Below are positions 36,301-48,287 of a DNA stretch of 64,000 bases, one piece after another. The notes under the pieces were generated by a model. It did no database searches. It saw nothing but the letters and a program-made list of their open reading frames with translations, and had not been told where the DNA came from. How positions within the stretch are numbered: the stretch's first letter is position 1; every line of letters starts with the position of its first letter. This DNA comes from Zygnema cylindricum (Eukaryota; Streptophyta; Zygnematophyceae; Zygnematales; Zygnemataceae). A program made the position numbers and the translations under genes. The stretch covers positions 150,068 through 214,067 of the forward strand of contig JBBHKE010002268.1 in assembly GCA_037447655.1 (NCBI GenBank), written 5' to 3'.

Positions 36301-37395
36301 ATGAGTTTCTCATCGGTCTGGAAAATACCCGGATCAGGTGTGACCATTCTATTTATATGTTTGAGGATGAGAATGGTGTTATTTTCATTTCAATTTATGT
36401 GGATGATTTGCTGGTGTTAAAAAGTCTATAGAAAAGATCAAGAAGTTAAAGAAGGATCTTAGAAGCAGGTTTGACATGAAGGATTTAGGGGAGGTAAGAT
36501 ACATTCTCAAAAAACAAATAAAGAGAGACAGGGGGTAGAAGATTATCAGACTTACTCAGAAAGAAGTTATAGGGAATATGCTTGAGAAATTTTAGATCGA
36601 AAAGGTAAACAGTTGTACCAATCCCATGGACTTGAACAAAGTAAGTGATGGGAGTGTAGAAGGAGGGGTGATAATCTTAGATGATCACATGAGTCTAGAA
36701 CAAAGACAATTTATGAAGTTTATTCTTTACAGGCAGGTTGTAGGAAGATTGATCTACTTTATGAATTATACTAGGCCCCACATCACGGCAATAGTTGGAG
36801 TCCTCACTAGGAGTCTAAATGATCCTAGGAAGAGAGATTGGGAGGCAGCCAAGAGAGTCATGAGATATCTGGTGGGAACCACGGATTTATTGTTGCATTT
36901 GGGAGGGGAGCACATTGACATCACTCTTGGAGTGATGCCAGTTATGGGGATGCACCTATGAGAAGATGCACTTCTAGACATGTAATCAATGTGGGGAAGG
37001 TGTTTGCTGTTGGAGTAGCAAGCAACAAAAGGTTGTTGCTCAGTCCACTATGGAGGCCTAGTACATGGCCTCATGTTCTGCTATGAAAGAGTTAATGTGG
37101 GTTAAGTCCTTGTTGCAAGAATTAGGGTATATGAATAAGGGTGTGCATGAAATCTTCTGTGATAATCAGGTTGCCATTGCAATTGCAACTAATCCAAAAC
37201 ATCATTTTACAGCTAAACATATGGACATAAGATTAATTTTTGTGAGGGAAAAGGTTTAAAACAAAATTACGAATCTTGTGTATAGGACTGATGGAGAAAT
37301 GGTGGTTGACATGATGACCAAACTTGTGCCCTTGCCCAAGTTAAAATATTGTAGAGAAAAATGTGGGTTAAAGGAGGAGTTGAATTTAGACTAGA
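33336..37395 (+). pseudogene. Ty1/copia element C: most complete polyprotein, inactivated
   Basis: Plus strand, leader then gag (about 33,400-34,140) with zinc knuckle CHFCKKPRHFIANS, whose last Cys is Ser. Protease reads IIDSRES, so the DSGA motif is lost. Linker and integrase zinc region (34,007-34,711) show HKRLGHVQFDKL and CSGCAQG. The integrase core near 34,770-35,080 is heavily broken. The C-terminus includes YERWIGRKRDISHLKVFGSQ (35,226-35,285). RT (35,415-36,431) keeps KNAFLNGELEEE and an intact YVDDLLVL (about 36,400). RNase H (36,930-37,330) has DNQVAIAIA and AKHMDIR with in-frame stops. It ends before AATAAGGGGAG and its 3' LTR. Confidence 0.9.
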
Positions 37396-37407
37396 AAATA
37401 AGGGGAG

Positions 37408-38412
37408 TGTTGAAATCACTAGATTTAGGGATTTTTTTCTAGGTCTGAGTAGACTAATAGAAAGGACAAAAGCACAGGCAGCTTGCCTCCACCTTCTCTC
37501 TCTAGCCCCCACACTTGTTGTAGTCATTGAAGGTGAAAGAGAATGGTGGAGCCATGGCTGCCTGTGTTACACAAGGAGTACTATAGAGTAACATAAGTCA
37601 CTCTTTAGGAAAAAGGTTGAGTTTGGTAGGACTCAAACCTCCAAGTGGCAAAGGGAGGCGTAGCGGTCAGCTTTAACCGGTCTGTCATAGGAGTTCGTTA
37701 GAATATATGGGGTTTGACTTTTATTTAAACAGTGTTTTAGGAACTCAAATCCCATTAATGGAATTACGGATAAGAAACACGGAGGCTGGTTAACATATAG
37801 TGCAACCATGAATCCGCACAAAACAAATCTACAAGACATTTGTTTTGACGGTTAATATTAAAAGCCGGTTTGGATATGACGCCATGCATTATCGCCGAGA
37901 TCCCGGAATGACTTCTTTGGCGATTTTCGGAAAGTGACATGACCTGGCGCCACGTGGCAAGATAGTATTGGAAAGCGAGAATCCCGAGGAGCATAAGATC
38001 AAGTCCGGAAAAGATAGACGTCCACTCCATGGCCTTGTCGTACACATGCCGTACAAAAAGGACACTGACCATTGTATCTTTGAGTACTGTACAGTCTTCT
38101 AATTGGTTTATACCTCAGTTGATAAGGGTTCTGAGAGGGGTTTAAGACTTAGGGAATTTTTGAAGTAGCCACCTCTCTCCCTGCAAGCTTGTATAAATAT
38201 TGGCATCTTTGCCACTTCATAATTAATCGCCTGGTTTGGTGTTTTCAGTGATTCTTTTTGCTGTGGGCTCAAGGGAGTCCAGACTGACAGGGGTGCACTT
38301 AGATTGTTTATTTTCCTGCTTGGGTAGCATTGGTCTTAGTTGAAGAAGGATTAGTCAAAAATGTCTAGAGGCTTCCTGTATTCTCTAATCTAATGGGGGA
38401 CACATAATTGCA
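37408..38412 (+). mobile_element. 3' LTR of element C
   Basis: TGTTGAAATCAC after the purine tract AAGGGGAG, ending CACATAATTGCA at 38,412. It includes GAGCCATGGCTGCC (37,550), an antisense tRNA-like module (37,625-37,697), GGCGCCACGTGGCA (37,947-37,960), TATAAATATTGG (about 38,192) and the R/U5 block with TTTTTGCTGTGGGCTC. It abuts element D's truncated RT. Confidence 0.85.
37625..37697 (-). other. tRNA-like module in LTR C
   Basis: Minus strand: ACCGGTTAAAGCTGACCGCTACGC and GGAGGTTTGAGTCCTACC, a T-arm-like hairpin with a TTTGAGT loop. Antisense to the LTR and more diverged in the A-box than the others. Confidence 0.45.
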
Positions 38413-41144
38413 ACAACTTAGCTTCCCTGTTATTCACTTGCCTTTCTTGAAGTCTCTTGCTGCTTCTCCTCCCTCCTTCAAAATCTGAAGCCGAAATGGA
38501 GAGTAATCTCGGATTTTTGCGAATGACTTTTTTTTCTCCCCTATCTGTGGAGTCCATCTTCGGTCCCTCATAATCCATTTCCGGTCTTTCCTTTTTCTCT
38601 TCCTCGGTTTGAACTGAAACTGTGGCTCCAAGAGAGAGTCATTCTCGGTAATTTTTTCCTCTCCCACTGCAAATTTCGGCTAAACCGAAGTTTAGTTAAA
38701 AGAATATGAATCTAACTCACTTTCGGATTCAATTCTTATTCTGACCGGTTTAGTATATTTAATGGGATATACTGACTTTCCTTCATCTATCACTACCAAG
38801 TGTTTTACTACGATAATATCTTTTTTGTTATCATAAACTTTATATCCCTTTAGATTTTCATCATATCTAAGTTAGTACCCCGACTTTCTCCTTGCATCTA
38901 ACTTCCAATCAGATTTTTCTGGGTTTAGACTAAAAATTGACTTTCGAACACCTTTAATTTTAAGATATCTGGTTTTCTCCAGGTCCATCTTTCATAAGGT
39001 GTTTAACCTTTCACTGCGGAGGTAAGGACTCTACTCTTAAGATAATTAGCACAATTCATAGCTTCTGCCCAAAAGCGTTTTCTTATCTTTTTATGCGATA
39101 GTATACTACAGGCACTATCGCTTAATCTCCAATTTAGTCTCTCAGCTAAATCGTTTTGTTCCAGATTCTTTGGGACAATTTTTTGGTGTTGAAAACCTAC
39201 CTCTTTCAAATAATCCTTAAACTGATTAGAGGTATATTTCCCCTATTATCACTCCTCACTCTCTTTATAGGTGTCTTATGGACCTTCTCACTCCCTGCTT
39301 TATACTCTTTAAAATAGGCCGGTGCCTCATATTTATTTTTCAAGAAATAGACTCTAGAATACCTACACCAGTCATCATTAATAGTAAGTATAAATCTTCT
39401 CCCTCCAAGTGACAACACTTTAACCGGTCCACGGATGTCGGTATGAACTAGATCTAGGAGATTTAACATCCATAGATTGTCGTTTTAGGGAAAGTTAGTC
39501 TATGGGCCTTACCTTGAGCACATCCACAGGAGTCATCCAAAGTTTCATTATCTTCAAAATGAATTCCCTCAACTACTCCTAGTTTCTTCATTTTTTTTAA
39601 TCTATGTAGATGCACATGCCCCAATTTTATATGCCAAATCATCAAGTCAGTTACACAGGCATAGTAAACTCATGTCTTTCCATTACCCAAATTTAGCGTG
39701 AACATTCTTTGGCTACCCTTTTTAGTTGTGGAATATACTTTTTCCTCATAGCTAAGAACAAAGACTCGTATCTTAGTACTAGTCTCAAAACCCTTATCAT
39801 CTAAAACTGACGTAGAGATAAGATTTTTGTTCATCGCTGGAATGAATAGAACATAGGAGAAAGTGACTATGGGTGTCTTACCTTCAACAAAGACTTTCAA
39901 ATCCACAGATCCCACTAAACTAGTGGTCATTATTCTCCCATTCTATACTCTATCTCCATAGTAGGGATGTTTTTCATTTTGGTAAACATATGTTTCTCTC
40001 TACACATATGCATAGAGGCACCTGAGTCAATGATCGCACCTTCTTCAGGAGTTTTTTCCACTTCGTTGAAGGCACACTTCTCCATCCTCGATATCTCCGG
40101 CTCGGTTTTCACCTCGAACTCCTTGTTGAGGAGGAGTTTTTGATTATCCTCTCTCGTTACTTGTGTTGCCATTAGTGCTTTCTTCTTTACGGCGGCTGAT
40201 CTACCGGTCTGCCCCTCCTTAAGTTTTAACTCTATCAACTTAGTACACTGTGCTGTGTAATGTCACGGCTTCTTATAAAAATGACAAAGCCCCTTAGGGG
40301 GTTTAAATCCAAATCCATTTGATTTATTTCCTCTCCCTCCTCCAAATTTTTCATAAGGTTTCTTGGAATCTTGATTCCACGAGTCACTTCCAAAAGCAAA
40401 GGCTTGTCCACTCTTTCATCCTCTCCGTATCTCAATGGTGTTTTCCCGAACCAAAATCATCCCAACAACGAAATTCCAAATCCATTGATTATATGGCAAG
40501 TCCTAAACCCTTTTAACGATGTTCTCATAATCATCTGGTAGTTTCATTAGTAAAGTATTCACCTTTTCTTTTGCGGTTTCTCATTTTCTAGCACTCTCAA
40601 ATTCCATAAACAATCCGGACAAGTCATTACAAAATTCAAGCATCTTTCTTTTTTTGTAAACATATGCTTGGACCTTTTGATGTGCCAGCTTCTAAAACTG
40701 AACTGTACCACTCTTATATATATTTAAAAATGTCTCCCACAGCTCGGCCGCCTTGTCCACATTGTCCATATTTTTGAGTAAGACACGCGAGGATAAAATG
40801 AGTTGCCACTCTATTGTTGAAGTCCCAGATTTGAGTATCATTTGTCTCTATTTTCTGAAGAGCCCCTACCAAGTTCATGAAATAGATATCGGTGTGAGTA
40901 TCTCCTTTCCCTTCTCCTTCCCTTTGTCCAACACGATGCTTTCTCTATCTTCATCTACCTCCTCTGCCTCCGCATATCCTTCGAGAATCGAGCTCCTCCA
41001 AACCCAAGTGGAACTACCAACTTTGTTGCTGGTCGTCGCACACGACCACTCAAAATGCCCTTAAGCCGTTTTTCAAAAAAAACACCCCTCATGATAGTTT
41101 CCCAGTATATGAACCTTATTCCATTGAAAATGGGCACCTTATAG
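38413..41144 (-). pseudogene. Ty1/copia element D: gag, protease, integrase, start of RT; 3' part missing
   Basis: Minus strand. Gag lies at about 41,100-40,240, with a zinc-knuckle region frameshifted near 40,280 and carrying a stop (CHFYKKP, then HYTAQC). Protease IIDSGASMHMC (about 40,030) is intact. The linker has KTPIVTF and NLISTSVLDDKGFETSTK. Integrase keeps CGCAQGKAH, VHTDIRGP, RSDNRGN and NLEQNDLAERLN (39,645-39,003), so D, D and E are present. RT begins near RRSSKRLQERQVNN (about 38,450) and breaks at 38,413 against element C's LTR. The best-preserved protease of the set. Confidence 0.88.
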
Positions 41145-41159
41145 GGTGGGCCAATAACT
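41145..41159 (-). other. Primer-binding site of element D (half-tRNA type)
   Basis: Minus strand AGTTATTGGCCCACC follows the LTR end TCATATAATTTCA. Two differences from GGTTATGGGCCCACC, consistent with decay. Confidence 0.65.
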
Positions 41160-42062
41160 TGAAATTATATGACCTCCATTGGCCCACAAAATGTCCAGCT
41201 TATATGAAGCCTGTAGGATAATGTTTGCCCGTTTGACTTTCCCACCAAATAAGTGCCACCCTAGCTCGCAAATATTCTCACTACCTTATTCATTTTGAAG
41301 GCCCGACTCCCATGAGTCAAACGCAAAAAAAAATCACTAAATTTGCTTCCCTTGGCATAAAGTTATTGCTGCCCAAATATGGCCTATATATACAAAAGGT
41401 CTCGTAGAGAGATGCGCCTCAAAAAATGTATAATTCGTAAATCTTTCTCTCAACCTCCTACTACTACTGTACCAAACCAATCAAAAAAATGTAAGGTACA
41501 AGAAGGTATAAGTGTCGCTGTACTTCTTGTATGGCCATGGTACGGTATGGCCGTCTTGCTAACACTTGTCAGTTCTTGAGCTGTAGTCGTTCTCCTTGTA
41601 ATGTCCGCTGTCCACTCATGGCTTGCCACGTGTCATCCACTGACATTAGCTCATAAACCGCCAAATGTCCACTCCGGTGCATCGGCTCCACTGTGAGCCG
41701 TCCGATCGAAAACCGACACTTAATAATGTACGATCAAATTCAATGTCGTTTCTTTTTGTAATGCGTTAAAAGACGTACGTTAAATGTTTATATATATATA
41801 AATACTAATCACACGTTATGAACGTAACGCTTCATCAAGATCTAATGGATAAGGCGCACGGCTACGCCGTATGGAGGTCATTCTGTAGGTCTTCAGATCA
41901 AATCCTAGTCCCAACACCTTACTTTTGCAAAGAGCTATGCCTTTTTCTCCCTAAGTTTGTCTTCGTGACTGCTTAAGGCAGCCATGGCTGTCTTTCTGTC
42001 CTCAGTGACTACGACAAGTGTGAGGACTTTAAGAACCTTCATAGAGAGAGTGACAAAAGACA
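41160..42062 (-). mobile_element. 5' LTR of element D
   Basis: Minus strand, from about TGTCTTTTGTCACTC (42,062) to TCATATAATTTCA. It carries GGCAGCCATGGCTGTC in plus orientation (41,977), an antisense tRNA-like module (41,834-41,915), GCCACGTGTC (41,624-41,633) and a TATA box read TATATAGG on the minus strand (about 41,385). It interrupts element E's RT just before its YVDD region. Confidence 0.8.
41834..41915 (+). other. tRNA-like module in LTR D
   Basis: TCTAATGGATAAGGCGC is close to the D-arm of tRNA-Arg, followed by the anticodon-arm-like hairpin CACGGCTACGCCGTATG and TCAGATCAAATCCTAGTC as B-box. The best-preserved A-box of the eight. Antisense to the LTR. Confidence 0.55.
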
Positions 42063-42820
42063 CAAAATAGAAATTACCCTTTTCAACGATGGAGTGGTAC
42101 GAGCTGATTTTAATGAATCGCAACTTTGTCATGAACTCATCCACCTTGATGTTCCACTGCCGTGGCGTCTGTGTCAGTCCATAAAGGGACTTTATTAACC
42201 TCTTAACCTTGCTTTCTTCCCCTTTCTCCACAAACCTTTTAGGTCGCTTTATAATGATCTCATAGTCGAATTTTCCGTGGAGGAAGACGGTTCAAATATC
42301 CATCCGATGCACTTCGATGTCTTTTGTTGCGTCCAAACTTAGCAAAATTTTGACCGATATAAACCGAACCACCGGTGCAAAAGTTTCCTCATATTCTATT
42401 CCCTCTTTGTGTGTGTACCCGTTTGCCACTAACCATGCCTTCAATCTCTCAATACAGTTATTAGAATTCAATTTTAACTTATAAACCCATTTACACCCAT
42501 TAGGTTTTCTATTCGGAGGACAATCTACCAACTCTCAAGTCTTAGCCTCCATAATTGAGTTCATTTCATCATTTATTACAGCTGTCTATCTCTCACGCTC
42601 TTTATTGTTGATAGCCTCTTGATAGGTGTGAGGCTCATCTGGATGTGACATTCTTGTGAGCTAATTATTTACCTGCTTTTCTTACAGTCTTTTACTCATT
42701 CTCCTCCCTCCCTCAAATTCAGAAGCAAGTAAAAATGGCATTCTCGGGTTCCTTACAAGAGGCTTATCTTCTTCCTCTTGATTCTCCTCAGTGTCATGAC
42801 TTTGAGAACCTTAGTCAACT
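42063..42820 (-). pseudogene. Ty1/copia element E: RT fragment
   Basis: Minus strand. Reverse transcriptase N-terminal half with MVDCPPNRKPNGCKWVYKLK (about 42,530), EGIEYEETFAPVV and IKSLYGLTQTPRQWN (42,200-42,140), ending at GNFYFV where element D's LTR begins. Stops are present. Only this middle part of the element is in the window; to the right it meets a dispersed repeat. Confidence 0.85.
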
Positions 42821-42849
42821 TCCTAACCAAATCAAATAAAGTATTACGG

Positions 42850-43165
42850 ATTGAATAAATATCAAGGACCTCATGCAACAAGATTATGGGAGAAACTCAT
42901 AGATCTCCCCTCCTCTCCCCGCGCGTGCGTCTTTTTTTAGCTTTTTTTGCTTATGTCCAACTCTCAACTCCAAGCAGTCATGCATTGTGCCAAAGGATTC
43001 CAAAAGAAGCAAGATGGGAAAATTGGACGTAGAAGTCTCTCCTTAGTATAAAACTTGACTTTACACAATAGAAAAAATTTAGAAGCCTTACGTGGAAGGA
43101 GTTATCATAATTTATGATTCCAAAAGTTGTTATTGTTGTAAAGAGATGGAGATTTGACCGCCTCA
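42850..43165 (-). repeat. Dispersed repeat, inverted copy 3
   Basis: Reverse complement of the beginning of the repeats at 19,066 and 20,461. Shared words include GACGTAGAAGTCTCT and CATTGTGCCAAAG, and the minus-strand frame contains RRDFYVQF. Confidence 0.5.
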
Positions 43166-43186
43166 CAACTTAGGAGTATAGTACAC

Positions 43187-44079
43187 TGAAATTATGTGGT
43201 CTCTAATAACTTACACAATGAGCAGCCTATGTAAAGCCTCTAGGATTATATTTTCCCCTTCAACTTTCCCACTGAATAAGGGCCTCCCAAGCACAAAAAT
43301 ATTCTGACCACCCTCACCCCTGTGAGGATAAGACTCCCCTGAGTCAAACGCAAAAAAAATCGTTGAATTTGCTCCCTTGAGCAGTAAGTTATGGCTGGCC
43401 AAAGATGGCTTATAAATACAAAAGGTTACCTGAAAGAGGCGCCTCAAACACGCTAAGTCCTTAAACTCCTACTCACAGCTATCTACTACTCTACCCTAGA
43501 CTAATCAAAAGAGTATAGTAGAAGAAGGTACAGTGGTCGATTGTACTTTTTGTAAGGGCATTATACAACATGGCCTTTCTGGTTGACACTTGTCAGCTTG
43601 GGAGCAACATTCCTCCTCCAATCTTTTATGGCGTCCAATGATGTGGCGCCATGTGTCACAGCCCGCCGTTATGTCTGAAAGCCGCCAAAGATTCACTCGG
43701 ATTTGGCGGCGGCGACGACGTCTGTCCAATCATATATTTTACACAGTTAGATTTGCGTCTGCGAGCGCCGTTGTTCTATATGCGTTGTTTCGCCAATTTG
43801 GTATGTTTAAGTTAAAGTGACGTTGCGTGACTCTTTACTAAAATATCAAACCACATACGTGTATCGTTTCGTCAATGCCCAACGAATAAGGTGCACTTCT
43901 ATATGGCATTAGTAGACATACGTTCAAATCAGATCCATGGCAACATTTTAGACATCTATCAGTGTGTCTTTCGGTCTGCCTGTTTCTTTCTGACTTTCAG
44001 GGTAGCCATGGTGACTCTCTCTCTCTCTTCTCTCTAGAGTCTAAATTAAGAAGTGAATATTAATTACTTCTTTTCAACA
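43187..44079 (-). mobile_element. 3' LTR of element F
   Basis: Minus strand TGTTGAAAAGAAG (44,079) to CACATAATTTCA (43,187), 893 bp. Contains GGTAGCCATGGTGAC in plus orientation (44,001), an antisense tRNA-like module (43,871-43,940), the GGCGCCATGTG box (about 43,641) and, on the minus strand, TATA-like TATTTATAAGCC (about 43,405). No primer site follows, as expected of a 3' LTR. Confidence 0.88.
43871..43940 (+). other. tRNA-like module in LTR F (3')
   Basis: GCCCAACGAATAAGGTGC as A-box-like sequence and ACGTTCAAATCAGATCC as B-box. The middle arm is poorly paired. Antisense to the LTR. Confidence 0.5.
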
Positions 44080-44095
44080 CACCTCTTAATTCTTA

Positions 44096-47000
44096 GTCAA
44101 CTTTTAATCTAAGTCCACAATTTTCTTTGCAATACATCAACTTAGGGGAAGGCACTAGTTTTGTCATCATGTCTGCAATCATCTCTTTATCACTTTTATG
44201 AACCAATTTAATTATTTTATTCTTAACCTTCTCTTTGACAAAGCTTAGTCTTATATCCATATGTTTAGCTTTGAAATGGTATTTTAGATTAGTTGCGATA
44301 GATATAGCAGCTTGATTATCACATAAGACATTTTGAGTTCCAGACTTAATGAACCCAAGTTCTTCAAGAAGAAATTTTACCGACATGAATTCTTTGGTGG
44401 TAACATAGGAAGCCATGTACTCAACCTCCATAGTGGACTGAGCAACTACTTTTTGCTGTTTGCTACTCCAACAACATGCTCTAGATCCAATGTGCAACAC
44501 ATATCTAGTTGTATATCGTCTTAAAGGCACATCTCCATAACTATATCACTCCAAGTGGTGATGTGTGTGTGCTCCCCTCCCAAATGCAACCATAATTCTC
44601 TTGTTTGCACCAAATATCTCATCACTCTTTTGGCAGCTTCTCAATCTCTTTTTCTGGGTTCATTTAAACTTCTACTGAGAAAACTTACAACTAGAGCTAT
44701 GTCTGGACGTGTAGATTTCATAAAGTAAATTAAACTGCCTAGAATTTGCCAATAAAGAATTCCTACCATAAACCTCTTTTTTTCTCATCCATCTCATCAT
44801 TCAAAATCAACATCCCTCCCTCTTCCCTTCGATACTTTCTTCAGATCCATGGAAGTGGTTCACCCATTTGCTTTCTCCATCTGAAACTTTTCTAGCATAT
44901 TATTGATAGATTCTTTGTGAGTGAGTCTTATAATTTTGTTCCCTCTATCCCTCTTCATTTGAATCCCCAAAACGTATTTAAATTTGACGAGGTCTTCCAT
45001 GTCAAACTGACTTCTCAAATCCTGTTTAAGTTTGTTAATCTTATCTAAGGACTTGCTTAAGACTAGCAAATCAACAACATAAATAGCAATAGATATCACT
45101 CTATTTTCATCCTCAACTAGATATATAGAGTGATCTGATGTATCACAAACCGGTCAAAAATTTGTCCAATTTTATGTTCCATTATAGCAGGGCTCGCTTA
45201 AGGCCATAAAGTGATTTTATCTGTTTGCATACCTTGCTTTCTTCTCCGCTTTCCACGTATCCTTCTGGTTGCCTCATCTAGATCTCTTCTTCTAATTCTT
45301 GGTGTAAGAAAGCGGTTTTAATATCCAATTGATGTATTTCCATATCCTCTGCTGCGGCTAAACTTAAGAGGATTCAGACAGAGGGAAATCTGACTATAGG
45401 TGAAAAAGTTTCTTCATAGTCTATTCCTTCATTCTGAGTATAACCTTTAACAACCAACCTAGCCTTGTATCTTTCAATGGTATTATCTCAGTTTAGTTTA
45501 AGCTTAAAAACCTACTTACATCCAATTGGTTATTTGTTCGGTGGACAATCTACCAACTCCCATGTATTGGCTTCCATGATAAAGTCCATTTCTTGATTGA
45601 TGGCAGTGAACCACTAGCTACTTTCTGGGTATTTACGACCTCTAAGTATGTCTGAGGTTCTTCTAGGTGGGACATTTTTTTTAGTTGGTTATTTACTTGT
45701 CTTTCTTGAAGCCGTTTACTACTTTTTTTTCCTCCTTCAAAATTTGACGCCGGTATGGAAGGCATTCTCGGGTTTCTTTGGGGAAGTTATTCATCTCCCC
45801 CATCTTCTAATTCTGGTGTTTGATCAAGTTCCTTGTGAGTTTTCACTTCGTATTGTGGTGTTTCCTCAAATGTTGTCTTTTTGTCTTTCTCTTTTGGTAC
45901 ATCTGCAGATTTTTCCTTCTCCCAGTCATCCTTCTCTTCATTTCCAAAGTCAAAATCAGAATACTAATCCGATTCAAATCTGATTTTGACTTCTTTGTTA
46001 TATTTGAATGGATCAATAGACTTTACTTCATTCATCACCACTATTTGTTTGACCAAAATGATATCTCTCTTTTTCAAGTCATACACTCGATATCTTTTTG
46101 TGCTCTCATCATATCCTACAAGATATCTTGGTTTCCCTCTTCCCTCTAACTTCCATTTACTTTATTGAAATCCTAACTGTAGACTTGACTTCGAAAACTC
46201 TCAAACTAGACAAATATGGTTTTCTTCCCGTCCACCTCTCATACGGAGTTTCCTTTTTATTGTTGAAGTTAGGACTCTATCTTTGATGAAGTTAGCATAG
46301 TTCATAGACTCTTGCCAAAACTGCAATCCAATCCTTTTATGAGTTAGCATACTTCTAAACATTTCTCCTAAAGTTTTATTTACTCTTTCTGCTACTCAAT
46401 TCTGTTTCAGATTATAGAGAGCTGTTTTCTCATGATGGATTCTCTTTACTTTCACAAATTCTTAAAATTCTATTGAGGTGTATTCTTTGCTATTATCACT
46501 TTTATCTTTTTTATTAAGGTTTCATGTAATTTTTTACTCCATACTTTGTATTCTTTGAAATATCTTAGTACCTTTGACTCATATCTAAGAAAGTATACCT
46601 AAGTGTATCTAGACCAATCATATGTAATGGTTAGCATCCATCTTTTCCCCTCATGTGAAGCATACCTAGCTGGTCCCCAAACATCAGTGTGAACAAGATC
46701 TAATACTTTCTCACTTCTACATGTGGATGCTTTTGGGAATGGGAGTATATGAATCTTCCCTTGGGCACATCCGCTGTACTCATCTGAGATCTCATCATCT
46801 CCAAACTCAATTCCATCCACTATTCCCTTTTTCTTCATTTTCAATAATCTATCTAGATGAACATGCCCCAACCTCTTGTGCCAAAGCATCATATCACTTC
46901 CACACGAGTAGAGGACACTTTTTTCATTGCAAAGTAGAATTCTAAACATTCCTTGACTACCATTTTTAGCAATGAAATAAACCTCATTATCAAAGTTAGA

Positions 47001-47225
47001 TGTGAAGATTCCTTTCTTAGTTCCTGTTTCGAACTCTTTTTCATCTAGAACAACTGTTGAGACTATATTCTTGCTAAGCTGTGGAATGTAAAGATTATCT
47101 CAAAGTGTTATAATTGAATCCTTCCCATTAACTAGAACTTTTAAATCAACCGATCTAATACCACTTGTGGTTTTTACTCTACCATCTCCTGTTTGAAATT
47201 TATGTATTTTCTAGGTCTGTATTGG
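44096..47225 (-). pseudogene. Ty1/copia element F: linker, integrase, RT and RNase H
   Basis: Minus strand, downstream part of F. The protease-integrase linker (47,200-46,950) has GDGRVKT and VSTVVLDEKEFETGTKKG. Integrase zinc region: HKRLGHVHLDRL and CAQGKIH (46,880-46,750), then LVHTDVWGPARYASHEGKR (about 46,690). The rest of the integrase is broken by stops. RT has QERQVNNQLKKMSH (about 45,680) and its catalytic motif reads YVVDLLVLSKS (about 45,080), so one of the two Asp is lost. RNase H (44,530-44,093) is nearly intact with QSTMEVEYMAS, CDNQAAISIA and AKHMDIR. Followed by the 3' LTR at 44,079. Confidence 0.9.
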
Positions 47226-47239
47226 AAAAATAAATAGAG

Positions 47240-48287
47240 TGTTGGAAAAAGGTAATTAATAGTTCACTTCTATATTTTAGTTAGAATGTAAAGAGAGAGA
47301 AAGAGAGGACCAAAGGCAGGCCATGGCTGCTGCGTCATTTAGAAGGAGGCAGTATGAGTTAGAAGGTATTTTACTAGTTTTAGCAAAATAGTGCTTCAGG
47401 CCGGATTTGAACTAAGGTCTACATATTACTATGTAGACTTACTCCTTATCCATTAAGGCACTAACGAAACGATACACATGATATGTTTCACGCATATATA
47501 TGTATTGATCTAAATGACTAATTCGCAGCAGACTAACGAAAACACGCATAAATCAATTCATGTATGGAAGCGAATCAAAGACGTATAAATACAACTGATC
47601 AGACTGCCACCATTACAGCCGCCACCCACAATATGCTTTCGGTGGCCTTTGGGGATAGCCTCAGGTGGTGCCACGTGGCGCCACATTATTTGATATCGGA
47701 GAAGATGGGAGGAGGAACCATGGCTCCCGATTTGGCAAATGTCACCTTGTGAACATGTCGTACAATGGCCGTACAATAAGTACATCGCCTATCGTACCTT
47801 CTTGTACTATATAGTGTTCCTATTGGACTATGGTTTAGAAGTAGGCAGTCGTGAGTAGTCAGACCAAGACTTAGTGATATTTAGGTACCTCTCTCTAAGA
47901 GAGCTTGTAACTATAAAGGTCATCTTTGACCAGCTATAACTTAATGCTCGGGTGAGCAAAATTCAGTGACTCTTTTTGCTGCGAACTCACGGAAGTCCAA
48001 GCTACACAAAGGTGTAGTCGGTTAGAGTCTTTGCGTTCCAGGGTGGCACTTATTTAGTGGGAAAGTCAAAGTGGGGAATATTGTCCAAAACACATATTCA
48101 AGCTTTGTATTCTGTGGTGGAACTGAGCACACAGAAGGTCTTCTCTTCATAGGGGTGAAGGTGTATTGGGGTTTTGATTGTCAAGGGATCATTCATTTGG
48201 GTTTATATCAACTTGGATTCAACACTATCTAGATTAGCTTCTTTTGGATCTGCGAATTCTGTGGGCAATGGAGCCCATAGAATTTCT
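47240..48287 (+). mobile_element. LTR inserted in element F (with upstream purine tract, rest missing)
   Basis: Plus strand TGTTGGAAAAAGG preceded by GAAAAATAAATAGAG, a decayed polypurine tract, so this is the 3' end of an element and not a clean solo LTR. It holds GGCCATGGCTGC (47,320), an antisense tRNA-like module (47,399-47,467), TGCCACGTGGCGCC (47,670), the hairpin CTACACAAAGGTGTAG (about 48,002) and the end GAGCCCATAGAATTTC. It splits the protease of F: VEIEYGE lies at 48,290 and GDGR at 47,190. Confidence 0.75.
47399..47467 (-). other. tRNA-like module in the inserted LTR
   Basis: Minus strand CCTTAATGGATAAGGAG (A-box-like), a long anticodon-like hairpin GTCTACAT/ATGTAGAC, and TTAGTTCAAATCCGGCC (B-box). 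Antisense to the LTR. Confidence 0.55.
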
